A stretch of DNA of 29,257 nt from an uncultured bacterium. Lineage in GTDB: Bacteria; Cyanobacteriota; Vampirovibrionia; Gastranaerophilales; Gastranaerophilaceae. Under the pieces are notes generated by a model. The model did no database searches, was not told where the DNA came from, and saw only the letters and a program-made list of their open reading frames with translations. The stretch lies in assembly GCA_900547585.1 (NCBI GenBank), contig URHD01000017.1, positions 1 through 29,257 on the forward strand, given 5' to 3'. The position numbers were made by a program, and so were the translations under genes. Below are positions 20,098 to 27,017 of this stretch, one piece after another. Position 1 is the first letter of the stretch, and every line of letters starts with the position of its first letter.

Positions 20098-22239
20098 TTG
20101 CGGAAAAAACGGAAAAAATCCGCTAGATTGATGAGATATGCGATGTCAGAATTTGAAGCACCCAAAAAAATCAGAAATCCAAAGAAAAATTCAAAAATAA
20201 AATCGTTTTTTGTAATGTCCATTTCTGCGCTGCTGGCGCTCTTTATCGGCGTAAACCTTTATTTGAGCTCGCTGCCACCGATAAAAAATCTTGATGATTT
20301 TAAACCCAATATCGTAACAAAATTCTATTCTGCTGACGGCGAACCCATAAAAACGTTTACTGCGTACCGTTTTGAAAAAGTAGATATAAAAGATGTCCCC
20401 GATAGCATAAAAGAGGCGATAATCGCGACAGAAGATAAAAATTTCTACCATCACCATGGATATGACCCTGTTGGTTTGCTGCGTTCGACGCTTGTGAACC
20501 TCGCGTCGGGCAGTTTTAAGCAGGGCGCAAGCACGATTACCCAGCAGCTTGCCAGAATCCTGTTTTTGAACAACGAAAAGACTTTTGACCGTAAAATAAA
20601 GGAATTTATTGTTGCAGCAAGAATTGAAAAAACGATTTCCAAGGACAAAATCCTTGAAATGTACTTAAATAACGTTTATCTGGGCTCCGGAGCATACGGA
20701 GTTGCGGGTGCTGCGCAGATTTATTTCAATAAACCGCTAAAAGACCTTACGCTTGCAGAGGCGGCGCTGATTGCAGGACTTCCGCAGGCACCGTCTGTTT
20801 ATTCGCCATATAATAACAAAAAATTAGCGATTGAGCGAAGAAATCAGGTGCTTTTGAGAATGTTCAAAATGCGCTATATCACAAGGCAGCAGTACGAACA
20901 GGCAATCGATGAAAAACTGACCCTGAACCCGAATCCGAGCGTCAATTCGCTCAACAGGGCGCCGTATTTTGTTGATTATGCAATGAAAGAGCTTGAAGAA
21001 CTGGGGTTTGACGAAACAGAAATCTCGCAGGGCGGCTACAAAGTTGTTACGACGCTGAATTACGAAGCCCAGAAAGCAGCAGTGGATTCGGTTACGGCGA
21101 AACTCGGCTCGGGCGGAAAATCCAACGCTGCAGTGTTTTCATTTTCGCCGATTACAGGCGAAATTTATGTATATGTAGGCGGGAAAAACTACGGAAAGAG
21201 CCAGTATGACCGTATTACGCAGGCAATAAGACCCCCGGGGTCATCATTTAAGCCGTTTGTATACGCTGCGGCAATTGAAAAAGGCTGGGGCCCGAACGAT
21301 TACCTCGCAGACACGCCGGTTAACATCAACGGCTGGAAACCGCACAACTACGGCAACAGATACAGAGGACAAATGCCATTATTTGCGGGCTTAATGCTTT
21401 CTTCCAACGTTATGGCAGCAAGGCTCATTCAAGAGGTCGGCGTGCGCTCGGTTATCGGTATTGCGCGTTCTTTAGGCATTACAACACCGCTTGAATACGA
21501 CATGACCATTGCTCTGGGCTCAAACGGCGTTAAACTTTATGAAATGACCGTTGCTTACGGAGCTTTTGCGAACGGCGGGTTTAAGGTTAAGCCTTATGCA
21601 ATCGAACGCGTCGAAACTTCAAGGGGAAAAATCATATATGAAGCCCCGAAAACACGCGTTATGAAAGTTCTTAACCTGAATACGGCAGCAGTTTTAACCG
21701 CAATGCTGCAAACTGTAATCGAAAACGGTACCGGTCGTGCAGCGAACATCGGAAAACCGGCTGCAGCAAAAACAGGTACAACCGATGACAACAAAGACGC
21801 ATCATTCTATGGATACACGCCGGATATCGTAACAGGAATCTGGGTCGGAAACGACGACAACTCAAAAATGTACGGAATTTACGGCGGAACTGTGCCTGCT
21901 GCGATATGGAAAGATACAATGACTGTGCTGACGAAGAAATTCGGCGCTTCAAAATTCGATTATCCTGAAGTTGAGCTGAAAAAAGGAGGATTCGGAAAAT
22001 CCACGGTCAAACCCGAAGACGAAGAGCGCGAAGACGCGCCGGAAGTGGTTGTTCCTGAAATGCAGCCGCCGGTAACCAACACAGACGACAGTTCTGCGAA
22101 CAAAAATCTACAAAATCCGGTTTCGTTCAACAATACTTTCCTTGACCAGCACAAAAACCAGCAATCCGGACAGCAAACGCCAGTTCCGGCAGCTCCGCCC
22201 GTGCCAAAACCGTCAAGATTGCCTGTGGGCGTTCAATAA
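20098..22239 (+). CDS. Class A penicillin-binding protein (PBP1A type)
   Basis: A bifunctional peptidoglycan glycosyltransferase/transpeptidase. Seen: basic cytoplasmic tail, a membrane anchor about 36-57, a GT51 domain with catalytic Glu112 in ATEDKNFYHHHG and QGASTITQQLAR at 142-153, then the transpeptidase domain with SSFK at 382-385 (active Ser382), SSN at 435-437 and KTGT at 558-561. The C-terminal 90 residues are a Pro/Gln/Asn-rich disordered tail. All catalytic motifs are intact. The start is uncertain: TTG at 20098 gives 713 aa, while ATGs at 20131 or 20143 would shorten only the basic tail. No Shine-Dalgarno precedes any of them. It probably works with the wall genes at 8879-14855. 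Confidence 0.93.
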   Translation: MRKKRKKSARLMRYAMSEFEAPKKIRNPKKNSKIKSFFVMSISALLALFIGVNLYLSSLPPIKNLDDFKPNIVTKFYSADGEPIKTFTAYRFEKVDIKDVPDSIKEAIIATEDKNFYHHHGYDPVGLLRSTLVNLASGSFKQGASTITQQLARILFLNNEKTFDRKIKEFIVAARIEKTISKDKILEMYLNNVYLGSGAYGVAGAAQIYFNKPLKDLTLAEAALIAGLPQAPSVYSPYNNKKLAIERRNQVLLRMFKMRYITRQQYEQAIDEKLTLNPNPSVNSLNRAPYFVDYAMKELEELGFDETEISQGGYKVVTTLNYEAQKAAVDSVTAKLGSGGKSNAAVFSFSPITGEIYVYVGGKNYGKSQYDRITQAIRPPGSSFKPFVYAAAIEKGWGPNDYLADTPVNINGWKPHNYGNRYRGQMPLFAGLMLSSNVMAARLIQEVGVRSVIGIARSLGITTPLEYDMTIALGSNGVKLYEMTVAYGAFANGGFKVKPYAIERVETSRGKIIYEAPKTRVMKVLNLNTAAVLTAMLQTVIENGTGRAANIGKPAAAKTGTTDDNKDASFYGYTPDIVTGIWVGNDDNSKMYGIYGGTVPAAIWKDTMTVLTKKFGASKFDYPEVELKKGGFGKSTVKPEDEEREDAPEVVVPEMQPPVTNTDDSSANKNLQNPVSFNNTFLDQHKNQQSGQQTPVPAAPPVPKPSRLPVGVQ

Positions 22240-22243
22240 AAAT

Positions 22244-22274
22244 AAAAAAAGGGGCTTTGGAAGCTCCCTTTTTT
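22244..22274. terminator. Bidirectional terminator
   Basis: AAAAAAAGGGGCTT pairs imperfectly with AAGCTCCCTTTTTT around a three-base loop. It serves the converging penicillin-binding protein gene (+) and flavodiiron gene (-). Confidence 0.8.
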
Positions 22275-22290
22275 ATTTATGCCTGATTGA

Positions 22291-23466
22291 TTACAGCGAT
22301 TTGTGTTTTTCAACGATTTCTGCTGCGAGGTTGTCGATTTTCGCAAGATCTTCGTCTTTCGGCAGCCCTTTGACGATTACATAATCGATTTTTTCGGGTT
22401 TAACCGTTGTAAACATTCCCTCAAGAACGCCAGTGAGGTTTCCGCCCCAGCCGTAGGAGCCGATTATTGAGTAATGTCTGAGTTTCGGGCGGAGCGCATT
22501 TACGATGTAAGCCGCAGAAACAACAGCAGGATGCGGGCCGGCAAGAACCATTGAGCTGCCGAGCACAACCGTTGCACAATCGACAATTTCCATCGCGAGC
22601 TCTCCCTCGTCGCTGTTTATCAGGTCAAAAGTCTTTGTTTCTACTCCTGCTTTGATTAATGCGCTCTGGAGGCGTTCAACGAGGATTTTTGTGCTGTCAT
22701 ACATTGAAACGTAAGGGATAATGACCTTGTTTTTAACATTATCCGATGTCCATTCTTCGTAAAGGTTCAAAATGAAGTCGGGTTTGTTATAAATCGGGCC
22801 ATGGCTCGGAAGAATGATTTCAGGATTCAGCTCACGGACTTTTGCAGTGTATTTTTTAGCAAAATTTCTGAAAGGCATGATTATTTCCGCGTAATAGCGT
22901 TTTGCAGCTTCTTCAAGCGAGGGCGTGCAGTCAGCAAACAGGTCATACTGTGTATAATGAGCACCCAGAAAATCGCATGTGAAGAGCATATTGTCTTCTT
23001 TTAAGTAAGTAAACATTGTATCAGGCCAGTGCACCCATGGCGAAATCATGAATTTTGCGGTTTTGTCGCCCAGAGAAAGCTCATCGCCGTCGTTTACAAC
23101 GATAAACTTGCTTTCATCAACGTGGAGCATGTTCATGATGTTTTCTTTGCATTTTACGTTGGTAACGATTTTTGCTTCGGGGAATTTTGCAACAAGAACG
23201 GGGATTGCGCCCGAGTGATCCTGTTCTGCGTGGTTGCTGATGATGTAATCGAGCTTTTCGATGCCCGCATTTTTGAGGTTTTCCATAAACTCGTTAATCA
23301 TTTTCGGGTACATTGTGTCAATAAGCGCTGTTTTTTCGCTGCCTTTAACAAAATATGAGTTGTAGCTTGTGCCCTGAGGAAGCGGAACGAGCTGGTCAAA
23401 AATCGTTCTGTCAGGGTCTTTCAAGCCCATATAAAACACATTATTTTTAATTGGAATCATGTTCAT
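22291..23466 (-). CDS. fprA: Flavodiiron protein (O2/NO reductase)
   Basis: An A-type flavodiiron protein that reduces O2 to water, or NO to N2O, in the cytoplasm of anaerobes. Seen: a metallo-beta-lactamase-like domain with the diiron ligands H79, E81 and D83 in NHAEQDHSG, H146 in SPWVHW, D165 in CDFLG and H222 in PSHGP, followed from about residue 245 by a flavodoxin domain with SMYDSTKILVE and GSYGWGG (FMN binding). No extra rubredoxin domain follows. I start at 23466 (391 aa), preceded by AAGGG; an upstream ATG at 23523 lacks such a site and adds non-family residues. The electron donor (rubredoxin) is not in the window. The symbol is given by family. Confidence 0.92.
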   Translation of the reverse strand: MNMIPIKNNVFYMGLKDPDRTIFDQLVPLPQGTSYNSYFVKGSEKTALIDTMYPKMINEFMENLKNAGIEKLDYIISNHAEQDHSGAIPVLVAKFPEAKIVTNVKCKENIMNMLHVDESKFIVVNDGDELSLGDKTAKFMISPWVHWPDTMFTYLKEDNMLFTCDFLGAHYTQYDLFADCTPSLEEAAKRYYAEIIMPFRNFAKKYTAKVRELNPEIILPSHGPIYNKPDFILNLYEEWTSDNVKNKVIIPYVSMYDSTKILVERLQSALIKAGVETKTFDLINSDEGELAMEIVDCATVVLGSSMVLAGPHPAVVSAAYIVNALRPKLRHYSIIGSYGWGGNLTGVLEGMFTTVKPEKIDYVIVKGLPKDEDLAKIDNLAAEIVEKHKSL

Positions 23467-23558
23467 AGCATTTCCCTTTCTTTTTGTTGATTCACATAAT
23501 TTATTATATATCAAACATGGCAAATAGGAATAGTTCTTATTAAAATTGTTTGCGGGGG

Positions 23559-23687
23559 AGGGATTTTGTAAGTATTTTCCTTTTCCGTTCCGATTCCCCC
23601 GGGCATTCAGCGAAAAATGTTGCTATCCGATAGCTTGTTGAGCCCTCCTCCATAGTCACTCCAAAGAAAAATACTTACAAAATCCCT
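23559..23687. repeat. Long palindrome, GGAGT...CGGAACGGA-centre family, copy 2
   Basis: Arms 23559-23583 and 23663-23687 pair over 25 bp with one mismatch (AGGGATTTTGTAAGTATTTT...). The 79-base centre, read on the minus strand, starts GGAGTGACTATGGAGGAGGG and ends GGGGGAATCGGAACGGA, as in the 2194-2317 copy. The inner variable part contains its own hairpin, GCTATC/GATAGC. The arms share nothing obvious with copy 1. Confidence 0.85.
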
Positions 23688-23764
23688 TGGTTTCATGCAT
23701 TGTCAGGCCTGCTGTTACGGTTTTGATATAAATGCGTTTTCAAAATTACAAAAATCTTGAAAAG

Positions 23765-23847
23765 TTTTTAGTCCGGAATTAAATTCTAGAACCCTAAAAG
23801 CGGCGAAGCCCGTTCCGGTTCTAGAATTTAATTCCGGACTAAAAACG
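23765..23847. repeat. Long palindrome, GGAACGGGCT-loop family, copy 2
   Basis: Arms 23765-23794 and 23818-23847 are perfect 30-bp reverse complements (GTTTTTAGTCCGG...TAGAACC). The 23-base centre read on the minus strand is GGAACGGGCTTCGCCGC + TTTTAG, matching 881-904. The outer flank on the minus strand is GTTGTGGCGT, as beside other palindromes here. Confidence 0.9.
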
Positions 23848-23873
23848 CCACAACCACCACAAATCTGCAGAAA

Positions 23874-23958
23874 GGAAAAGCTTTTTTATTTTTCCGTTCC
23901 GAAAAACCCGCCCTTGCGGGTAGGGTTTTAAGGAACTCCAAAATAAAAAAGCTTTTCC
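23874..23958. repeat. Long palindrome with CGGAACGGA-ended centre, short type
   Basis: Arms 23874-23892 (GGAAAAGCTTTTTTATTTT) and 23940-23958 are perfect 19-bp reverse complements. The 47-base centre, on the minus strand, begins GGAGTTCC and ends TCGGAACGGA, the same ends as the larger-centre family, but its interior is a different GC-rich hairpin (AAAACCC...GGGTTTT with CCCGC inside). It lies five bases past the M16 stop and may end that transcript. Confidence 0.8.
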
Positions 23959-23963
23959 AAGAC

Positions 23964-26570
23964 TTAAAAGTCTTTCAAAGTCTTTTCCGGTGCCACAATC
24001 GTGAAAAGATACGGAGCGTCGAAATATTTGTTGGCAATTCTGATAACGTCGCTTGCCGTAACAGACTCAATTAAGGACGGAAATTCGTTAATATACTCAA
24101 AACCGCGCCCCGAAGCCTCAAAAACTCCCAGCGTAGCAGCTTTTTCGGCGTTGGTTTCCTGCGCAAGGATGAAATTGCCCATGATTTTGTCTTTTGCCTC
24201 GCGAAGCTCCTTGTCAGAAACAAATTCCTTTTTCAGAACATCAATTTCTCTCAAAAGCTCTTTCTTTGAATGTGCTGCTGTGGCGGGATTTGTGCCGATA
24301 TAAACGGCAAAAACGCCTTTATTTACATTCCCGGAGTAGCTTGAGCCTATTTGATAAGCAAGCCCCTGCTCATCGCGCAGATGATTAAACAATCTTGAAC
24401 TCATGCCCGAGCCAAGAAGTGAATCAATAACCTGCAAAACCGCCAAATCCTTTTTATTGCTGACACCGTCAGCCAGCCAGCCCATAACAAGCCATGATGC
24501 CTCGGCATCTTTGGAAACTTTTACGGTTTGTGTTTTGTTAATAGGTTTAAAGCGGTAGTTTTGGGTTTTAAAATCAAATTTTTCACCCTTACAGCCGTTA
24601 AAAATTTTTGAAAAATAATTGAGAATTTCTTTTTCATCAACATTTCCGTTGACTGAAATTACAAGGTTTTGAGGGTAAAAAATACTTTCGTAATATTCCA
24701 TAATATCCGCTTTATTTATAGTCGGAAGCGTTTTTTCCATGACAATTCCCGTCACGCCGTAGGGAGTATCTTTCCACATTGCGGTTTTGAACTCCTCAAA
24801 AGCCAGCGAGGACGGATTGTCGCGCATTTGACGGATGGATTGGAGTTTTTCGCGTTTTATTTTTTCAATTTCCTGAACATCGAACGAAGCATTGTTAACC
24901 ATCTCGTCAAGAAGCTCAAAAGTAAGCGGGAGGTCGTTTTTCGTAGTTTTAACCGAAACTGTGAAGTAATCTGCGCCAGCTGAGGGCGAAATTTTTATGC
25001 CGTTTTGCTCCATTGTCTGTGATAAATCCAAATATGAATATTTTTTCGTTCCTTTTAGCATGCCGGACGCCGTCATGGACGCAATTCCCGGTTTTTTCTC
25101 AACAAAAGTTCCGCCTTTTGCAAAAATCTGGAACGCAACTATATCATTGAGCGGATTTTTGTTAATCAGTACGGTTGCGCCGTTCGGGAGTTCGTATTTT
25201 GAAACGTTTTTGTCGGTTTTTACGAGTTTTGGTTCTTTTGTTGTTAAGTTGCTGATTTGTTTTGTATTTTCTTCATAATCCTCGGGCAAAACCACTGAAA
25301 TTACCGCAAAATCAGGACAAAGATATTTTTTTGCAACACGCACGAGGTCAGACGCGTTCACTTTTTTGATATTTTCAATATAAGTGTCGTAAAAATCAGG
25401 ATTGTCATAAACAATCGTCGTATAGCCGAGCTCATTGGCGATATTTGCGCCGGATTCGCGGGCGTAGAAAGTGTCGCGTTCTATGATGTTTTTTGCGGTC
25501 AAAATTTCTTGTTCATCAATGGTTCCGCAGCGGATTTTTTCGATTTCGTAAAAAATCGCTTTTTTCAGCTTTTCAAGGTTCTTGGGCGTGAAATTAGCGT
25601 TAATCAGGAACAAACTGTCATCGCGCATGGTCGAATGCCCCGCCGCAACGCTGTATGCGAGTTGTTTTTGTTCTTTAACGGACTGATAAAGCCTTGATGA
25701 GCGCCCGTCGCCGAGCAAAACACCCAGAACATCGAGCGCATACATATCTTTCAGTTCATCAGAGTTAACGCCGCGCCATCCGATGAGCATGTAGCCGGAT
25801 TTTACCTTGTCTTTTGCGATAATTTCTGATTGTTTTGTGCGGGGTTTGTCGATTTTGTAGTGGGAATTACGCGTTTTTGCGGGTTCTTTGAGTGCAAATT
25901 CCTTTTTCACCGCCGCCAGCGCCTCTTGCGTGTCCACATCGCCAACAATTACCGTGACCATGTTGGAGGGTTTGTACCAGGTGTTATAAAAGTCGAGAAT
26001 TTCTTCTCTGGTAATGGTTTCAATGATATTTTTTGTTCCGATAACCTGACGTTTGTAGGGGTGGATTGTGTAAAATTCTTTGTTGAGGTTTTCAAAGAGT
26101 TTTGTTTCAGGGCGGTCGTTATTTTTAGCAATTTCTTCAAGAACAACCTTTCTTTCTTTTTCAAGCTCTTTTCTGGGGATTTGCGGGTGCAGGAGCATGT
26201 CCGAATGCAAATCCATTGCCATTGAAAAATCTCTGGATGGGATAGTTATGTAATAATGCGTAAAATCCTTGCTGGTTGCGGCGTTTGTGATTGCGCCTTT
26301 AGATTCAAGCAGGCGGTCAAACTCGCCTGTCGGGTGTTTTTGGGTTCCTTTAAAGAAAAGATGTTCCAGAAAATGCGCAACGCCGTTGTTTTTGTCGGTT
26401 TCGTTCACTGAGCCGGTTTTTATCCAGGTATCGATTGTTACAATCGGGTTGTCATGGACTTCTTTAATTATGACGATTTGCCCGTTGTCGAGTTTAAAAG
26501 TTGCATAGTCCTGCGCAAAAACGCCCATGCCTGCAAAAAACAGCACTAAAAAGATTAATAATTTCCTCAT
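23964..26570 (-). CDS. Secreted M16-family zinc metallopeptidase
   Basis: An 868-aa exported peptidase of the pitrilysin/insulinase family with two M16 units in one chain. Seen: signal peptide about 1-19 (LLIFLVLFFAGMGVFA, cleaved near Q20); inverted zinc motif HFLEH at 66-70 and the third ligand Glu146 in VVLEEIAKN, so the N-terminal unit is catalytic; the R/Y-containing M16 C domains follow. The second unit (from about 445, YELPNGATVLINKN) lacks HxxEH and should be structural. Peptide degradation in the periplasm or outside the cell is the usual role. The start has only a weak GGCGGG site. It is monocistronic. Confidence 0.93.
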   Translation of the reverse strand: MRKLLIFLVLFFAGMGVFAQDYATFKLDNGQIVIIKEVHDNPIVTIDTWIKTGSVNETDKNNGVAHFLEHLFFKGTQKHPTGEFDRLLESKGAITNAATSKDFTHYYITIPSRDFSMAMDLHSDMLLHPQIPRKELEKERKVVLEEIAKNNDRPETKLFENLNKEFYTIHPYKRQVIGTKNIIETITREEILDFYNTWYKPSNMVTVIVGDVDTQEALAAVKKEFALKEPAKTRNSHYKIDKPRTKQSEIIAKDKVKSGYMLIGWRGVNSDELKDMYALDVLGVLLGDGRSSRLYQSVKEQKQLAYSVAAGHSTMRDDSLFLINANFTPKNLEKLKKAIFYEIEKIRCGTIDEQEILTAKNIIERDTFYARESGANIANELGYTTIVYDNPDFYDTYIENIKKVNASDLVRVAKKYLCPDFAVISVVLPEDYEENTKQISNLTTKEPKLVKTDKNVSKYELPNGATVLINKNPLNDIVAFQIFAKGGTFVEKKPGIASMTASGMLKGTKKYSYLDLSQTMEQNGIKISPSAGADYFTVSVKTTKNDLPLTFELLDEMVNNASFDVQEIEKIKREKLQSIRQMRDNPSSLAFEEFKTAMWKDTPYGVTGIVMEKTLPTINKADIMEYYESIFYPQNLVISVNGNVDEKEILNYFSKIFNGCKGEKFDFKTQNYRFKPINKTQTVKVSKDAEASWLVMGWLADGVSNKKDLAVLQVIDSLLGSGMSSRLFNHLRDEQGLAYQIGSSYSGNVNKGVFAVYIGTNPATAAHSKKELLREIDVLKKEFVSDKELREAKDKIMGNFILAQETNAEKAATLGVFEASGRGFEYINEFPSLIESVTASDVIRIANKYFDAPYLFTIVAPEKTLKDF

Positions 26571-26606
26571 TTTCCCGCCTTTTCGATTTTTTCATGTTTT
26601 TTAATG

Positions 26607-26612
26607 ATTATA
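26607..26612 (-). promoter_or_regulatory. Possible -10 box of the M16 gene
   Basis: TATAAT on the minus strand, 36 bases before the start codon at 26570. I see no good -35 box at 16-18 bases upstream. Confidence 0.35.
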
Positions 26613-26673
26613 CTATATAATTTAAAGGTTTTTTATATTGGTCTTGTGGATAATATCTGATTAGTGCTCTGGC

Positions 26674-26869
26674 GTAAAAAGAAAGAAATATTCCAAATAA
26701 CTGTCACCCTGAATTTATTTCAGGGTCTATCCAACGCCCGAAAGTAGGATAGATGCTGAAACAAGTTCAGCATGACGCACTATTTTAGATGATACCCAGC
26801 ACCACTCGCAACCCACTTCGTTTCTGCAAGCGAATCGAGCTAGAAAATTGAATATTTCTTTCTTTTTAC
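26674..26869. repeat. Interrupted palindrome, CGAGCTAG-loop family
   Basis: Outer arms 26674-26693 and 26850-26869 are perfect 20-bp reverse complements (GTAAAAAGAAAGAAATATTC). The right side keeps GAATCGAGCTAG from the family loop, but the left side of the loop is replaced by a TGTCACCCTGAA repeat plus about 50 bases of unassigned sequence. Confidence 0.75.
26701..26776. repeat. TGTCACCCTGAA-type dispersed repeat, copy 2
   Basis: CTGTCACCCTGAATTTATTT, then CAGGGTC, a TATCC/GGATA inner pair, and ATGCTGAAAC/GTTCAGCAT. The form has two hairpins. It is the longer relative of 14934-14995 and lies inside another palindrome. Confidence 0.75.
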
Positions 26870-26947
26870 TTTGGACAATTTAAGGATTTTCTAAAGTTAA
26901 TAGGTAGGAATATTAATATAAAAATTGTAACTATTTTTAATGAAAAA

Positions 26948-26975
26948 TTGTTCGAAAAAATGCTTTTATTATACA
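26948..26975 (+). promoter_or_regulatory. Possible promoter of nrdJ
   Basis: TTGTTC (26948-26953) and TATACA (26970-26975), spacing 16, giving a leader of about 35 bases before the GTG start. Confidence 0.45.
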
Positions 26976-27017
26976 ATGATATAAATCGACAAAATATTTT
27001 AATGGGGAGAAGATCTA

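Larger units (their letters stand above)
23467..23963. other. Gene-free interval with three long palindromes
   Basis: A 497-base gap between fprA and the M16 gene with no convincing coding sequence. It holds the fprA leader and a TATAAT-like box at about 23505-23510, then three separate long palindromes at 23559-23687, 23765-23847 and 23874-23958. Together the palindromes fill about 60 percent of the gap. Confidence 0.8.
26571..27017. other. Gene-free interval with nested repeat
   Basis: A 447-base divergent gap between the M16 gene and nrdJ. It holds a possible M16 promoter, an interrupted palindrome (26674-26869) with a TGTCACCCTGAA repeat inside it (26701-26776), and the nrdJ promoter. 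I looked for a cobalamin riboswitch before the B12-dependent enzyme gene and saw none. Confidence 0.7.

Noticed and set aside
26571..27017. Cobalamin riboswitch before nrdJ
   Set aside because: Expected for a B12-dependent enzyme in some genomes, but I found no B12-box-like sequence; the space is taken by repeats and a promoter.
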